Of a stretch of DNA of 64,000 nucleotides, positions 1-7,592 are shown one piece after another. Both the position numbers and the translations under genes were made by a program. The notes below the pieces were generated by a model. The model was not told the DNA's origin, did no database searches, and was given only the letters and a program-made list of their open reading frames with translations. The DNA is from Lachnospiraceae bacterium (GTDB lineage Bacteria > Bacillota > Clostridia > Lachnospirales > Lachnospiraceae). The stretch is from contig JAFVSN010000052.1 in NCBI GenBank assembly GCA_017503735.1, forward strand, positions 1 to 64,000, in the 5' to 3' direction. Each line of letters starts with the position of its first letter. The first letter of the stretch is position 1.

Positions 1-1010
1 CACCGCTTGAGAATGCAACCGAATGGAAGCAGTACGATGCAAACGGTGTAACCGGTACCCGCGAGACCTCTACCATGCCGGGTAGTGCAGGCTCTAGCTG
101 GTATTTCCTTCGTTACATCGATCCGGATAACGAGAATGAATTGGCAAATTATGAGTTATTGAAGCACTGGATGCCGGTTGATTTATACATCGGCGGACCG
201 GAGCATACGGTAGGACACCTGATGTACTCCCGTATCTGGAACCGTTACCTGTACGATAAGGGCTTATCACCGGTAAAGGAGCCGTTCAAGAAGCTGGTTC
301 ACCAGGGTATGATTTTAGGTTCCAACGGTATTAAGATGGGTAAGAGATTCCCTGAATTCGTAGTAAATCCGAGTGATATCGTAAGAGATTACGGTGCGGA
401 TACCCTTCGTTTGTACGAGATGTTCATGGGACCGCTTGAGGTTTCCAAGCCGTGGAGCCAGCAGGGCGTAGAGGGCGCAAGAAGATTCATCGTTCGTGTA
501 TGGAACTTCTTCACCGACACAGCGAACCTCACCGAGGACAACGACGGCACCTTAACTAAGGTATATCACCAGACCGTAAAGAAGGTAACTTCCGACTTTG
601 AGGTACTGGGCTTTAACACCGCAATCAGCCAGATGATGATCTTCATGAATGCGGCATATAAGGCAGGCAAGTGTCCGAGAGAATATGCTGAGGGCTTCAT
701 TAAAATGTTCTCCTGTATCTGCCCGCACGCAGGCGAGGAACTTTGGAGCATCATCGGTCACGACAACACCATCGCATACGAGGCATGGCCGACCTACGAC
801 GAAGAAGCCATTAAGGAAGACGAAATCGAAATCGCCGTACAGATGAACGGAAAAGTAAAAGCAAAGCTCATGGTAGCGGCAGAAGCAGACGAAGCAGCCG
901 TAAAGGCGCAGGTACACGCTGATGCAACTATAGCGGCATTACTTGAAGGCAAGAACATCGTAAAAGAGCTTTACGTAAAGGGAAGACTCTACAACATTGT
1001 AGTAAAATAA
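1..1010 (+). CDS. leuS: leucyl-tRNA synthetase, C-terminal part
   Basis: Charges tRNA-Leu with leucine in the cytoplasm. The reading frame is already open at base 3 and stops at 1008-1010, so about 335 C-terminal residues are present and the start lies upstream of the window. The first visible residues lead into RETSTMPGSAGSSWYF, a LeuRS signature in the late catalytic domain. Next come the KMSKS-loop region, here IKMGKRFPEFVVNPSD rather than KMSKS, and then YGADTLRLYEMFMGPL. The anticodon-binding helical domain and the C-terminal domain, with MNGKVKAKLMV, end the protein. Identity is firm. The KMGKR loop is probably a lineage variant, since the surrounding residues are well conserved. Confidence 0.96.
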   Translation, partial: PLENATEWKQYDANGVTGTRETSTMPGSAGSSWYFLRYIDPDNENELANYELLKHWMPVDLYIGGPEHTVGHLMYSRIWNRYLYDKGLSPVKEPFKKLVHQGMILGSNGIKMGKRFPEFVVNPSDIVRDYGADTLRLYEMFMGPLEVSKPWSQQGVEGARRFIVRVWNFFTDTANLTEDNDGTLTKVYHQTVKKVTSDFEVLGFNTAISQMMIFMNAAYKAGKCPREYAEGFIKMFSCICPHAGEELWSIIGHDNTIAYEAWPTYDEEAIKEDEIEIAVQMNGKVKAKLMVAAEADEAAVKAQVHADATIAALLEGKNIVKELYVKGRLYNIVVK

Positions 1011-1045
1011 AGAAGTCCCGGTATATTTATAGACGTCACACAACA

Positions 1046-1104
1046 ACCGGCTTATCTGAAATCCTTTTAGATTCACAGACAGTTGCCGGGAAACAGACTT
1101 TTTC
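1046..1104 (+). terminator. possible leuS terminator hairpin
   Basis: CCGGC at about 1046 pairs with GCCGG at about 1086, and TCTG pairs with CAGA inside it. The hairpin is followed by GAAACAGACTTTTT. The stem is interrupted and the T run is displaced from it, so this is only a candidate terminator. Confidence 0.35.
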
Positions 1105-1120
1105 AAATTGACTTAAACCA

Positions 1121-1309
1121 GCACTTCCTTTCGGAAGCTATCTTTGCGGCGCGGAAATGAAAAAATCTTAAGGAAACCATAAGCCGACGTCAGCACTTAG
1201 CGAGGTCCTTTCGAGCTTAGTGTCTGCTACGTCGGTGCATGAGCGAGAGCGGGTTTCCGTAGAATTTTTCATTTACGCAACGCAATTAGAAAACTTTCCA
1301 AGGAAGTGC
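1121..1309. repeat. large imperfect inverted repeat (about 190 bp cruciform)
   Basis: The 320-base gap between leuS and metG is filled by nested complementary arms. GCACTTCCTT (1121-1130) pairs with AAGGAAGTGC (1300-1309). GCGGAAATGAAAAA, starting at 1151, pairs with TTTTTCATTTACGC, ending at 1278. GGAAACC (1172-1178) pairs with GGTTTCC (1252-1258), and CCGACGT (1184-1190) with ACGTCGG (1229-1235). The loop lies near 1205-1215. Several mismatches in the middle suggest an old element or a structured leader RNA rather than a fresh insertion. No tRNA-pairing T-box motif was recognised. Confidence 0.75.
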
Positions 1310-1330
1310 GGTAGGAAGAAAGGCGGAACT

Positions 1331-3412
1331 ATGGGAAAAGAGTTCAGAAAGCCGGAAGGACGTCCGGTATTTCCGAAAAAGGCAGTAATTACCTCCGGTA
1401 TGCCGTACGGCAACAAGGAACTGCATTTCGGTCATGTGGGTGGCTTATTTGTACACGCAGATACTTTTGCGCGTTTTATGCGTGACCGTATCGGTGCAGA
1501 AAACGTTATTTTTGTATCCGGTACCGACTGTTACGGTTCTCCGATTTTGGAGGGCTTCCGGAAACAGCAGGAAAGCGGTGTGATTCCGGCGGACATGACC
1601 ATTCATGATTACGTGGAAAAGAATCACAAGATTCAGAAGGATACCTTACATGCTTATGAAATCAAGCCGGATTACTACGGGGCTTCCGCATTATATCGCG
1701 GTGCCGAGCATCATGTAGAGTCCTCCAAGGAGTTGTTCGAGGCTCTTTATGAGAGAGGACAGTTAAAGATGATGTCTACGCCGCAGTTCTACGATCCGGA
1801 GTTTAAGGTACTCTTAAACGGCAGACAGGTAGTAGGTAAGTGTCCGATTGAGGGATGCTGTTCCGAAAAGGGCTATGCGGATGAGTGTGATCTGGGGCAT
1901 CAGTATATGCCGTCGGAGTTAATCGAGCCGAAGAGTATGTTGTCCGGTAAGACCCCGGAGATTATTGAAGTAAAGAACTGGTATTTCTCTTTAGAGAACT
2001 TTACCGACGAGATGCAGGAGTATATCAACGAGGTACGTGCTAACACCAATACCCGTAAGTATATTTTAAATACCATTGAAGAGTTTTTAAAGAAGCCGGT
2101 TATCTATGTGCAGAAGAAGCTCATTGCGGTAAATCCGAAGACCTATACAGGTGAGGGTGCACCGGATAAGGAGGCTTTTGATGCGGCTTACGAGGCAGGA
2201 CTTGCGGAGCTGACCGCAGCCTTCCCAGCCCATGAAGTCATTGCCGAGGAAAAGAAGCCGTCCGTAACCTTTGTATTTGCGTCCTTGGACGACCGTGACA
2301 AGGCAAGAGCGGCTCTGGCGGAACGTAACATCAATTGCCGTACCGGTAAGACTTTGGTACCGTTCCGTTTGTCCGGTAACATTGAATGGGGTGTACCGGT
2401 GCCGGAGTGCGAGGGCAATAAGGATTTGACCTTCTGGGTATGGCCGGAGTCTTTATGGGCACCGATTTCCTTTACGAAGGCATGCCTTGAAGAGCGCGGC
2501 AAGGACCCGTCCGAATGGAAGGACTGGTGGATGGGCGGCGACGCACAGGTGTACCAGTTTATCGGTGAGGATAATATTTATTTCTACGGGATTGCCGAGA
2601 TGGCTATGTTTGCGGCAGCAGACGCAGAGGCAGGCAAGCCGGTGAAAATTGATTATAAGAAGCTTCCGCAGATTATTGCAAATCGCCATATTCTGTTTAT
2701 GGAAAAGAAGGCAAGTTCCAGCTCTGAAATCAAGCCGCCGATGGCAAAGGATTTGTTGGCGTTCTATACGCCGGAGCAGCTTCGTATGCACTTCTTAAGC
2801 CTTGGTCTATCCACCAAGAGCTCCAGCTTCAAGCCGCAGATTTATCTGCCGGAGGCTGAGCGTGAGGGTGTGGACCCGGTATTAAAGGAAGGAAACCTTC
2901 TGACCAACGTATTCAATCGTATCGTGCGTTCCTGCCTGTATACGGTGCAGAAGTACAACGATTCCGTCATTCCGCTGGGCGTAGTGGACGAGAAGATTAA
3001 GGCGGCTTCCGAGGAAGCGATCCTTGAGTACGAGCGTCATATGTACAACCACGATTTCCACCGCATTACCTATGTGCTGGATGACTATATCCGTTTGCTG
3101 AACAAGCACTATGCAAACAACATTAAGAAGGCAGAGGAGGAAGGCGGCGAAGCACTTCGTAACCAGCTTCTTACCGACTGCTTTTACGGGATCAAGACCG
3201 CGTTGCTTCTGCTTCACCCGATTGCACCGACGGGCTGTGAGACGGTACGTGAGTATGTGGGCTTGTCCGAAAAGGTATACGATTGGAATTACGCCTTTGC
3301 GGACATGAAGGATGTACTGGCAAATCCGACCGGTGAGACCAAGTTCTTGCCGCCGCGTTTTGATTTCTTCCTTCGTCATGAAAGTCAGCTTGCGGAGATG
3401 CAGGAGAAGTAA
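1331..3412 (+). CDS. metG: methionyl-tRNA synthetase
   Basis: Charges tRNA-Met; 693 residues. The start ATG at 1331 follows AAAGGCGG. An upstream in-frame start would translate through the inverted repeat, so it is rejected. The HIGH-type motif is HFGH, in ELHFGHVGGLFVHADTFARF. A zinc-knuckle region near residue 175 has several Cys and one His (CPIEGCCSEKGYADEC then GHQY), as in the E. coli/archaeal MetRS type. The catalytic core continues with IEWGVPVPECEGNKDLTFWVWPESLWAP and VYQFIGEDN. At the usual KMSKS position the sequence is MEKKASSSSEIKPPMA, so the classical loop is replaced. An insertion of about 70 residues near 265-335 separates the catalytic halves. The C-terminal helical anticodon domain is intact, but no tRNA-binding EMAP-like domain is visible. 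The family is clear; whether the altered loop is fully active cannot be judged from sequence. Confidence 0.92.
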   Translation: MGKEFRKPEGRPVFPKKAVITSGMPYGNKELHFGHVGGLFVHADTFARFMRDRIGAENVIFVSGTDCYGSPILEGFRKQQESGVIPADMTIHDYVEKNHKIQKDTLHAYEIKPDYYGASALYRGAEHHVESSKELFEALYERGQLKMMSTPQFYDPEFKVLLNGRQVVGKCPIEGCCSEKGYADECDLGHQYMPSELIEPKSMLSGKTPEIIEVKNWYFSLENFTDEMQEYINEVRANTNTRKYILNTIEEFLKKPVIYVQKKLIAVNPKTYTGEGAPDKEAFDAAYEAGLAELTAAFPAHEVIAEEKKPSVTFVFASLDDRDKARAALAERNINCRTGKTLVPFRLSGNIEWGVPVPECEGNKDLTFWVWPESLWAPISFTKACLEERGKDPSEWKDWWMGGDAQVYQFIGEDNIYFYGIAEMAMFAAADAEAGKPVKIDYKKLPQIIANRHILFMEKKASSSSEIKPPMAKDLLAFYTPEQLRMHFLSLGLSTKSSSFKPQIYLPEAEREGVDPVLKEGNLLTNVFNRIVRSCLYTVQKYNDSVIPLGVVDEKIKAASEEAILEYERHMYNHDFHRITYVLDDYIRLLNKHYANNIKKAEEEGGEALRNQLLTDCFYGIKTALLLLHPIAPTGCETVREYVGLSEKVYDWNYAFADMKDVLANPTGETKFLPPRFDFFLRHESQLAEMQEK

Positions 3413-3445
3413 GAGAATCAGAATTTGATATGACTGTTTACTAAG

Positions 3446-3475
3446 ACCGCTTCCGGGGAACCGGAGGCGGTTTTT
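3446..3475 (+). terminator. metG terminator
   Basis: Hairpin ACCGCTTCCGG / CCGGAGGCGGT with a GGAA loop, followed by TTTTT. It is a clean Rho-independent terminator 33 bases after the metG stop. Confidence 0.85.
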
Positions 3476-3494
3476 AGGGTGATGTACGGAGGTA

Positions 3495-3977
3495 ATGATG
3501 AAAGATTCAGAGAAAGACTTAGAGAAAGCCTTAAAGATTGTAACAGAGAAGGTGTTGGAACAATTATCGACAGTGCAATTAGGTGAGTTGAAGGTAAGCG
3601 AGGAACCTGCTTGCGAGAAAGAAGTTTATCCGATTTATTTTGACAGAACAGAAAAGGATAATTCCAAATGGCTCGGGTTGCTTAAGGAAGCCTTAAAGAC
3701 TGCAAAGACCTTTGAAATCCATTGTTGGAACGGAGAGGAAGAATGGATTGAGGTGGCATTGCGGTACGGGAAGCGAAAGGAAAGTGACTGGACCTACGGG
3801 AAGATGATTACGGGAGAGGTAACACCGGAATTTGTCCATATGCTTCTTACAATGCCGAAACCGCAAGATGTCGAGCTGGAGAATAAGATGACTCCGTTCT
3901 TTAATGTGTTTTTGGATAGTGGATTTCAGAGCTGCCATTACGGAACGGAAGTTGTTATATACGAAAAGAACAAGTAA
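3495..3977 (+). CDS. hypothetical soluble protein, 160 aa
   Basis: Two consecutive ATGs (3495 and 3498) follow CGGAGGT, and either could be the start. The protein is soluble, acidic and without signal peptide or membrane segment. The N-terminal third is helical and charged. The middle contains FEIHCWNGEEEWIEVALRYG, which looks like a beta-sheet core. The C-terminus ends in SCHYGTEVVIYEKNK. I do not recognise the family. It stands between the metG terminator and the small membrane protein gene at 4001, with 23 bases between them, so the two may be cotranscribed. Confidence 0.7.
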   Translation: MMKDSEKDLEKALKIVTEKVLEQLSTVQLGELKVSEEPACEKEVYPIYFDRTEKDNSKWLGLLKEALKTAKTFEIHCWNGEEEWIEVALRYGKRKESDWTYGKMITGEVTPEFVHMLLTMPKPQDVELENKMTPFFNVFLDSGFQSCHYGTEVVIYEKNK

Positions 3978-4000
3978 ACAAAGGGGTGTAAGAGAGTAAA

Positions 4001-4282
4001 ATGAAGAAAACATTATCTATTATTTCCATTATTGCCGGCGGTCTGATTTTATTAAGTGTGATAACACCCATGGTGATAGGGGCTATATTGACCTCGCAGG
4101 CTTCCGGATCTGTAGGAATTATCGGAGGAGCGGACGGTCCGACCGCAATTTTTGTTGTGGGAACCTTGGGAGCAGGAAGTGTGATTATTGAAAGTGTGAT
4201 CGGAGTTCTCTTGGTTGCAGTTGGGATATGGGGACTATATAAGTGCAAAAACAGGCAGGTTAACAATGAAAATGAGGAATAA
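4001..4282 (+). CDS. small membrane protein with Na+-decarboxylase beta-subunit motif
   Basis: 93 residues with two hydrophobic segments (about 4-30 and 55-80). Between them lies GIIGGADGPTAIFV, the signature of the beta subunit of sodium-pumping decarboxylases (oxaloacetate or glutaconyl-CoA decarboxylase), where the Asp helps couple decarboxylation to Na+ movement. A full beta subunit is roughly four times longer, so this is a stand-alone miniature carrying only that motif. No alpha, gamma or biotin-carrier gene lies nearby. The tail is short and charged. The start follows AAGGGGTG. Function is unknown; the motif is seen directly, and its relation to the pump is inference. Confidence 0.8.
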   Translation: MKKTLSIISIIAGGLILLSVITPMVIGAILTSQASGSVGIIGGADGPTAIFVVGTLGAGSVIIESVIGVLLVAVGIWGLYKCKNRQVNNENEE

Positions 4283-4296
4283 ATAATTTTTCTTTT

Positions 4297-4325
4297 CCCC
4301 CGCACATCGCGGGGGATATTTTCGT
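4297..4325 (+). terminator. terminator after small membrane protein
   Basis: CCCCCGC / GCGGGGG stem with an ACATC loop, followed by ATATTTTCGTT. Strong stem, modest T tract. Confidence 0.7.
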
Positions 4326-4339
4326 TAATCCCTATGAAA

Positions 4340-4362
4340 GGAAAAACGTCGACGAATTTTCC
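4340..4362. promoter_or_regulatory. palindrome upstream of ECF sigma operon
   Basis: GGAAAA and TTTTCC flank the core CGTCGACG in a 23-bp near-symmetric site that ends 24 bases before the sigma start codon. It may be an operator or part of an autoregulated promoter. No standard -35/-10 pair is obvious nearby. Confidence 0.35.
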
Positions 4363-4386
4363 GATTGCAAAGAAAGGAGGGACTCC

Positions 4387-4842
4387 ATGGATTACGAAGC
4401 GCAATACGATAAAATTTACCGCTATTGCTATTTTAAATTACATAACCAAACCGTAGCGGAGGATGTGACCCAGGAGACCTTTCTACGCTTTTTGGAAAGT
4501 AATACTTATAAAGAACGGGGCAAGGAACTGAACTATTTGTACACCATTGCAAGGAATCTGTGCATTGACGAATCCCGCAAGCGGGTGATGGAAGAGCTTC
4601 CGGAGGAGGCTTCGGAGGATGGACCGGAGGCGCGTGTGGTTGAAAGTGTAGTTATGAAACAAGCCATGGAGAAGCTTACTGCCGAGGAGCGGGAGCTGGT
4701 GCTACTTCGGTATGTCAATGAAGTGCCGGTAAAGGTAATCTGTGAGCTGCGGGGCTGTTCCAGGTTTTCCCTCAACCGGCAGATAAAGCAGGTGTTAAAG
4801 AAGTTACGGGAAAATTTGCAGGAGAAAGGAGCGGGACAATGA
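4387..4842 (+). CDS. RNA polymerase sigma factor, ECF subfamily
   Basis: A 151-residue group IV sigma factor that would direct RNA polymerase to its own promoter set. Region 2 spans about 1-65, with YCYFKLHNQTVAEDVTQETF and FLESNTYKERGKELNYLYTIARN. Region 4 spans about 95-145, with LTAEERELVLLRYVNEVPVKVICELRGCSRFSLNRQIKQVLKKL as helix-turn-helix. A short acidic linker joins them. The start follows AAAGGAGG. It overlaps the next gene by 4 bases (ATGA), heading a four-gene operon with a membrane protein and an ABC exporter. The membrane protein is the obvious candidate anti-sigma factor, although it has no zinc-finger domain. Confidence 0.9.
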   Translation: MDYEAQYDKIYRYCYFKLHNQTVAEDVTQETFLRFLESNTYKERGKELNYLYTIARNLCIDESRKRVMEELPEEASEDGPEARVVESVVMKQAMEKLTAEERELVLLRYVNEVPVKVICELRGCSRFSLNRQIKQVLKKLRENLQEKGAGQ

Positions 4843-5543
4843 GAATCAAAAAGCAGGAAAAGGAGATGCTAAAGCAACTGTTTGCATCACCGGAAGCGAA
4901 GCGGAAAAAAGCCTTTTTGCGGACGCTTCCGCGACAGAATGTGGGTCTTTGGAACTTATTGTTGTCCCAGGCGGCTTATATCCGGAAGTGGGTATGGGCG
5001 GTTTCTATTCTGTTGTTCGGTTCTGTGGTTGTACTTTCACAGTATATGAAACTGGACAGTATCTGGGTGTTGTCGGCGGTGATGCCGTTGGGGGCACTGT
5101 TACTCATCCTTGAATTTGCCAGATCCACCGCGTATGGCATGACAGAGCTGGAAATGACCTCCCGGTTTTCTTTGCGTACAGTTCTGTTTTCCAGAATGAG
5201 TATGCTGGGAGCGGCACAGCTCTTGGGACTGATTCCGGTAGCAATGGTATTAGGCATGCAGCTTTTAAAAAGCGGTGTGTATATTCTGGTTCCGTATCTT
5301 TTGACCGCGGTTTTAGGACTAATCGCAGTGCGCCGTCTGCCGGGAAGAGAGAACATGTACGTTTGCGGCGGTATCAGTGCTTTTGTGTGTGCACTTTGTC
5401 CGATATCCCGACTATATGTGCCTGAGTTGTACGGAATTGAGGGATTTGGATGGTGGATGCTTGCGGCAGTGCTTTTAGCGATAGTACTGATGAAAGAATA
5501 CGGAAAGACAATGAATCATTTGGAGGAATTGACATGGAACTGA
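4839..5543 (+). CDS. six-span membrane protein, candidate anti-sigma regulator
   Basis: 234 residues. A charged cytoplasmic N-terminus of about 45 residues (MRIKKQEKEMLKQLFASPEA) precedes about six membrane spans, including WVWAVSILLFGSVVVL, LLGLIPVAMVLGMQLL and WWMLAAVLLAIVLM. The translationally coupled ATGA overlap with the ECF sigma gene suggests stoichiometric production, as for sigma/anti-sigma pairs. It could equally be a membrane subunit of the downstream ABC transporter. The last 10 bases overlap the ABC ATPase gene. I do not know a named family for it. Confidence 0.75.
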   Translation: MRIKKQEKEMLKQLFASPEAKRKKAFLRTLPRQNVGLWNLLLSQAAYIRKWVWAVSILLFGSVVVLSQYMKLDSIWVLSAVMPLGALLLILEFARSTAYGMTELEMTSRFSLRTVLFSRMSMLGAAQLLGLIPVAMVLGMQLLKSGVYILVPYLLTAVLGLIAVRRLPGRENMYVCGGISAFVCALCPISRLYVPELYGIEGFGWWMLAAVLLAIVLMKEYGKTMNHLEELTWN

Positions 5544-6235
5544 TGATAGACAGGGTAACAAAACGATATGAGAATAAAATAGCCGTGGACCGGATTTCCT
5601 TAAAGCTTCACAAAGGGGTATACGGTCTTTTGGGGGCCAACGGTGCCGGAAAGACAACGCTGATGCGGATAATCTGCGGTATTTTAAAGCCGACGGAAGG
5701 AACCATTACGTTGGACGGGATGGATGTGAGTGAGGAAAATTACCGGGCGAGACTTGGGTATCTTCCACAGGACTTCGGGTACTATCCGGAGTTTAGCGGA
5801 CTTGATTTTCTGATGTATATGGCAGCCTTAAAGGGACTTTCCAAAGAACAGGCAAAGCGGAAGTCTGCGGAACTGTTAAAGCTGGTGGCAATGGAGGATG
5901 TGGCAAAAAAGAAAATTAAAACGTACTCCGGCGGTATGAAGCAGCGTATCGGTATTGCTCAGGCACTGTTAAACGACCCGGAGGTGCTGATACTGGATGA
6001 GCCGACGGCAGGTCTTGACCCGAAGGAGAGAGTCCGTTTCCGCAATCTGATTGCAGAACTTGGAAAGGATTGTATTGTGCTGTTGTCCACCCACATTGTA
6101 TCTGACATTGAGCACATTGCGGACGAAGTACTTATGATGAAGGACGGACAGTTAATTTATCAGGGAGTATGGGAAGAGGATAACGGAGATTTGGAGAAGT
6201 TTTATTTATCACAATATGAGGAGGAAGGGGAGTAA
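5534..6235 (+). CDS. ABC transporter ATP-binding protein
   Basis: A 233-residue ATPase subunit of an ABC-2 type exporter. Walker A is GANGAGKTT (about residues 33-41), the signature is YSGGMKQRIGIAQALL, and Walker B is VLILDEPTAGLDP, followed by an H-loop LSTHIVSDIEHIAD. The start ATG at 5534 follows TTGGAGGAA. A longer in-frame version would begin inside the previous gene and lacks a ribosome site. Only two bases separate it from the permease gene, so the two probably form one transporter. Substrate unknown; an ECF-linked exporter often answers cell-envelope stress. Confidence 0.93.
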   Translation: MELMIDRVTKRYENKIAVDRISLKLHKGVYGLLGANGAGKTTLMRIICGILKPTEGTITLDGMDVSEENYRARLGYLPQDFGYYPEFSGLDFLMYMAALKGLSKEQAKRKSAELLKLVAMEDVAKKKIKTYSGGMKQRIGIAQALLNDPEVLILDEPTAGLDPKERVRFRNLIAELGKDCIVLLSTHIVSDIEHIADEVLMMKDGQLIYQGVWEEDNGDLEKFYLSQYEEEGE

Positions 6236-6237
6236 TT

Positions 6238-7440
6238 ATGAAAAATTTTCGTACCTTAGTCCGTTTTGAACTAAAGAAAATATTGGGGAGAAAGATGACC
6301 TGGATTGCATTTGGAATAGTTTTTCTGACTATGGTGGCAAACGCTGTTATCGAGGTGACGGTAACGCGTGATATAAAAGGTGTACAAGCAACCCAATACG
6401 AGGCGGAGCAGCAGGATAAGGAAAATCAAAAGCCGATCATCGGAAGAATCGTGGATGATGCATTGGTGGAAGAGGCGTTTCATGCTTTGACAACAAGTGA
6501 AACCGCATTTAAGCCGTACACGGATTTATTTAATGTTGTGGTTAGAGAGGTATGCGGTACGGCTGCTTTAAGCTCGGGAACATTGGAAGGGACAAAAGAG
6601 GCATTAGGAATTGCGGAGGATGAGGAACTGGTTTATGCTGCCAGAAAAATGCGAATCGAATCCGCCATGGCAGAACAATATCTGACGGAGAAGGAAAAGG
6701 CCTATTGGCGGGAAGTTCTTGAAAATGAGGACTCTGTGCCGTGGACCTATGAGTATTATGTGGGGCCTTATTCGGCTTGGGCCATGGCTTATACCGCCAT
6801 TGTTATGATTGCAATCATGCTGGCGGTTTGCCTGGCAAATCTGTTTGCGGATGAACATCAGAAAAAGACGGATCAACTGGTATTGTGCAGCCGTAACGGA
6901 AGAAAGATGCTGTACTGGGCAAAGCTTACGGCGGGGATGGTGTTTACCATGGTAAGTACCGGAATTATCTTACTGGTGTCGGTAATTCCTCAGTTGATCA
7001 TTTTTGGAGCAGAGGGACTTCATGCACCGATTCAGTTAAATGTGCCGTCCAGTATGGTGCAGATGACTTTCGGGGAGGCTATTTTGTATAGTTATGTGGT
7101 GACGATAATTGCAGCATTGTTGTATGCTTCCCTTATTTTGTGCTGCTCGGAGTTGTTCCGTAACAGTACGGTGGCTGTTGTGGCAATCATCGGTGTATTG
7201 GTGCTTCTGCCGATGATGATAATGGTTCCTTATGAATACCGGGTATTGGGTCAAATCTTCGATTTGAATCCAATCAATGTAGTGGCGATATGGGGATTTT
7301 TGGATTACCGTCTGGTGCCGGTTCCGGGAGGATTTTTGACCATGCAGCAGGCGGCACCGATGGTGTATGTGCTGTTGGTTGTTGTTTTTATGGTTATCGG
7401 AAGACGGGCATATTTGAAGTATCAGGTTGGGGGAAGGTAG
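6238..7440 (+). CDS. ABC-2 type permease, 400 aa
   Basis: The N-terminal span (MTWIAFGIVFLTMVANAVIEV) is followed by an extracytoplasmic region of about 130 residues. A block of about five further spans runs from residue 180 to the end, for example YTAIVMIAIMLAVCLANLF, ILLVSVIPQLIIFGA and VAVVAIIGVLVLLPMMIMV. This single-span, loop and multi-span layout is typical of ABC-2 permeases paired with the preceding type of ATPase. The ECF-linked operon ends here, with a terminator 20 bases downstream. Confidence 0.88.
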   Translation: MKNFRTLVRFELKKILGRKMTWIAFGIVFLTMVANAVIEVTVTRDIKGVQATQYEAEQQDKENQKPIIGRIVDDALVEEAFHALTTSETAFKPYTDLFNVVVREVCGTAALSSGTLEGTKEALGIAEDEELVYAARKMRIESAMAEQYLTEKEKAYWREVLENEDSVPWTYEYYVGPYSAWAMAYTAIVMIAIMLAVCLANLFADEHQKKTDQLVLCSRNGRKMLYWAKLTAGMVFTMVSTGIILLVSVIPQLIIFGAEGLHAPIQLNVPSSMVQMTFGEAILYSYVVTIIAALLYASLILCCSELFRNSTVAVVAIIGVLVLLPMMIMVPYEYRVLGQIFDLNPINVVAIWGFLDYRLVPVPGGFLTMQQAAPMVYVLLVVVFMVIGRRAYLKYQVGGR

Positions 7441-7460
7441 AGGAAAATTATAGAAAAGTT

Positions 7461-7499
7461 GCAGCCGCTTATAAGAGATTATAGGCGGTTGCTTTTTTG
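7461..7499 (+). terminator. terminator of the ECF/ABC operon
   Basis: GCAGCCGCTTATAA pairs with TTATAGGCGGTTGC around a GAGA loop, followed by TTTTTT. Strong Rho-independent terminator. Confidence 0.88.
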
Positions 7500-7526
7500 A
7501 TAGGGGGACTGAGGGGCGTGCAAACA

Positions 7527-7555
7527 TTGACTTTGAAATAGGGCAGTGGTAGAAT
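7527..7555 (+). promoter_or_regulatory. sigma-A promoter, copy 1 of a conserved pair
   Basis: TTGACT (7527-7532), 17-base spacer, TAGAAT (7550-7555). The spacer and flanks match the promoter at 25819 almost base for base, which is unusual because spacers are normally free to drift. Confidence 0.8.
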
Positions 7556-7592
7556 GAACAGAAGGAGTAAAAGGTACGAAAGGGGAATTGCT

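Noticed and set aside
552..917. Minus-strand open frame inside leuS
   Set aside because: Lies fully antisense to a conserved coding region, has no ribosome site and no recognisable motif.
1220..1330. N-terminal extension of metG beginning at 1220
   Set aside because: It translates through the inverted repeat, has no ribosome site and gives a peptide unlike MetRS; ATG 1331 has both site and family start.
1011..1330. T-box riboswitch before metG
   Set aside because: No T-box sequence or specifier loop was found; the region is better described as a long inverted repeat.
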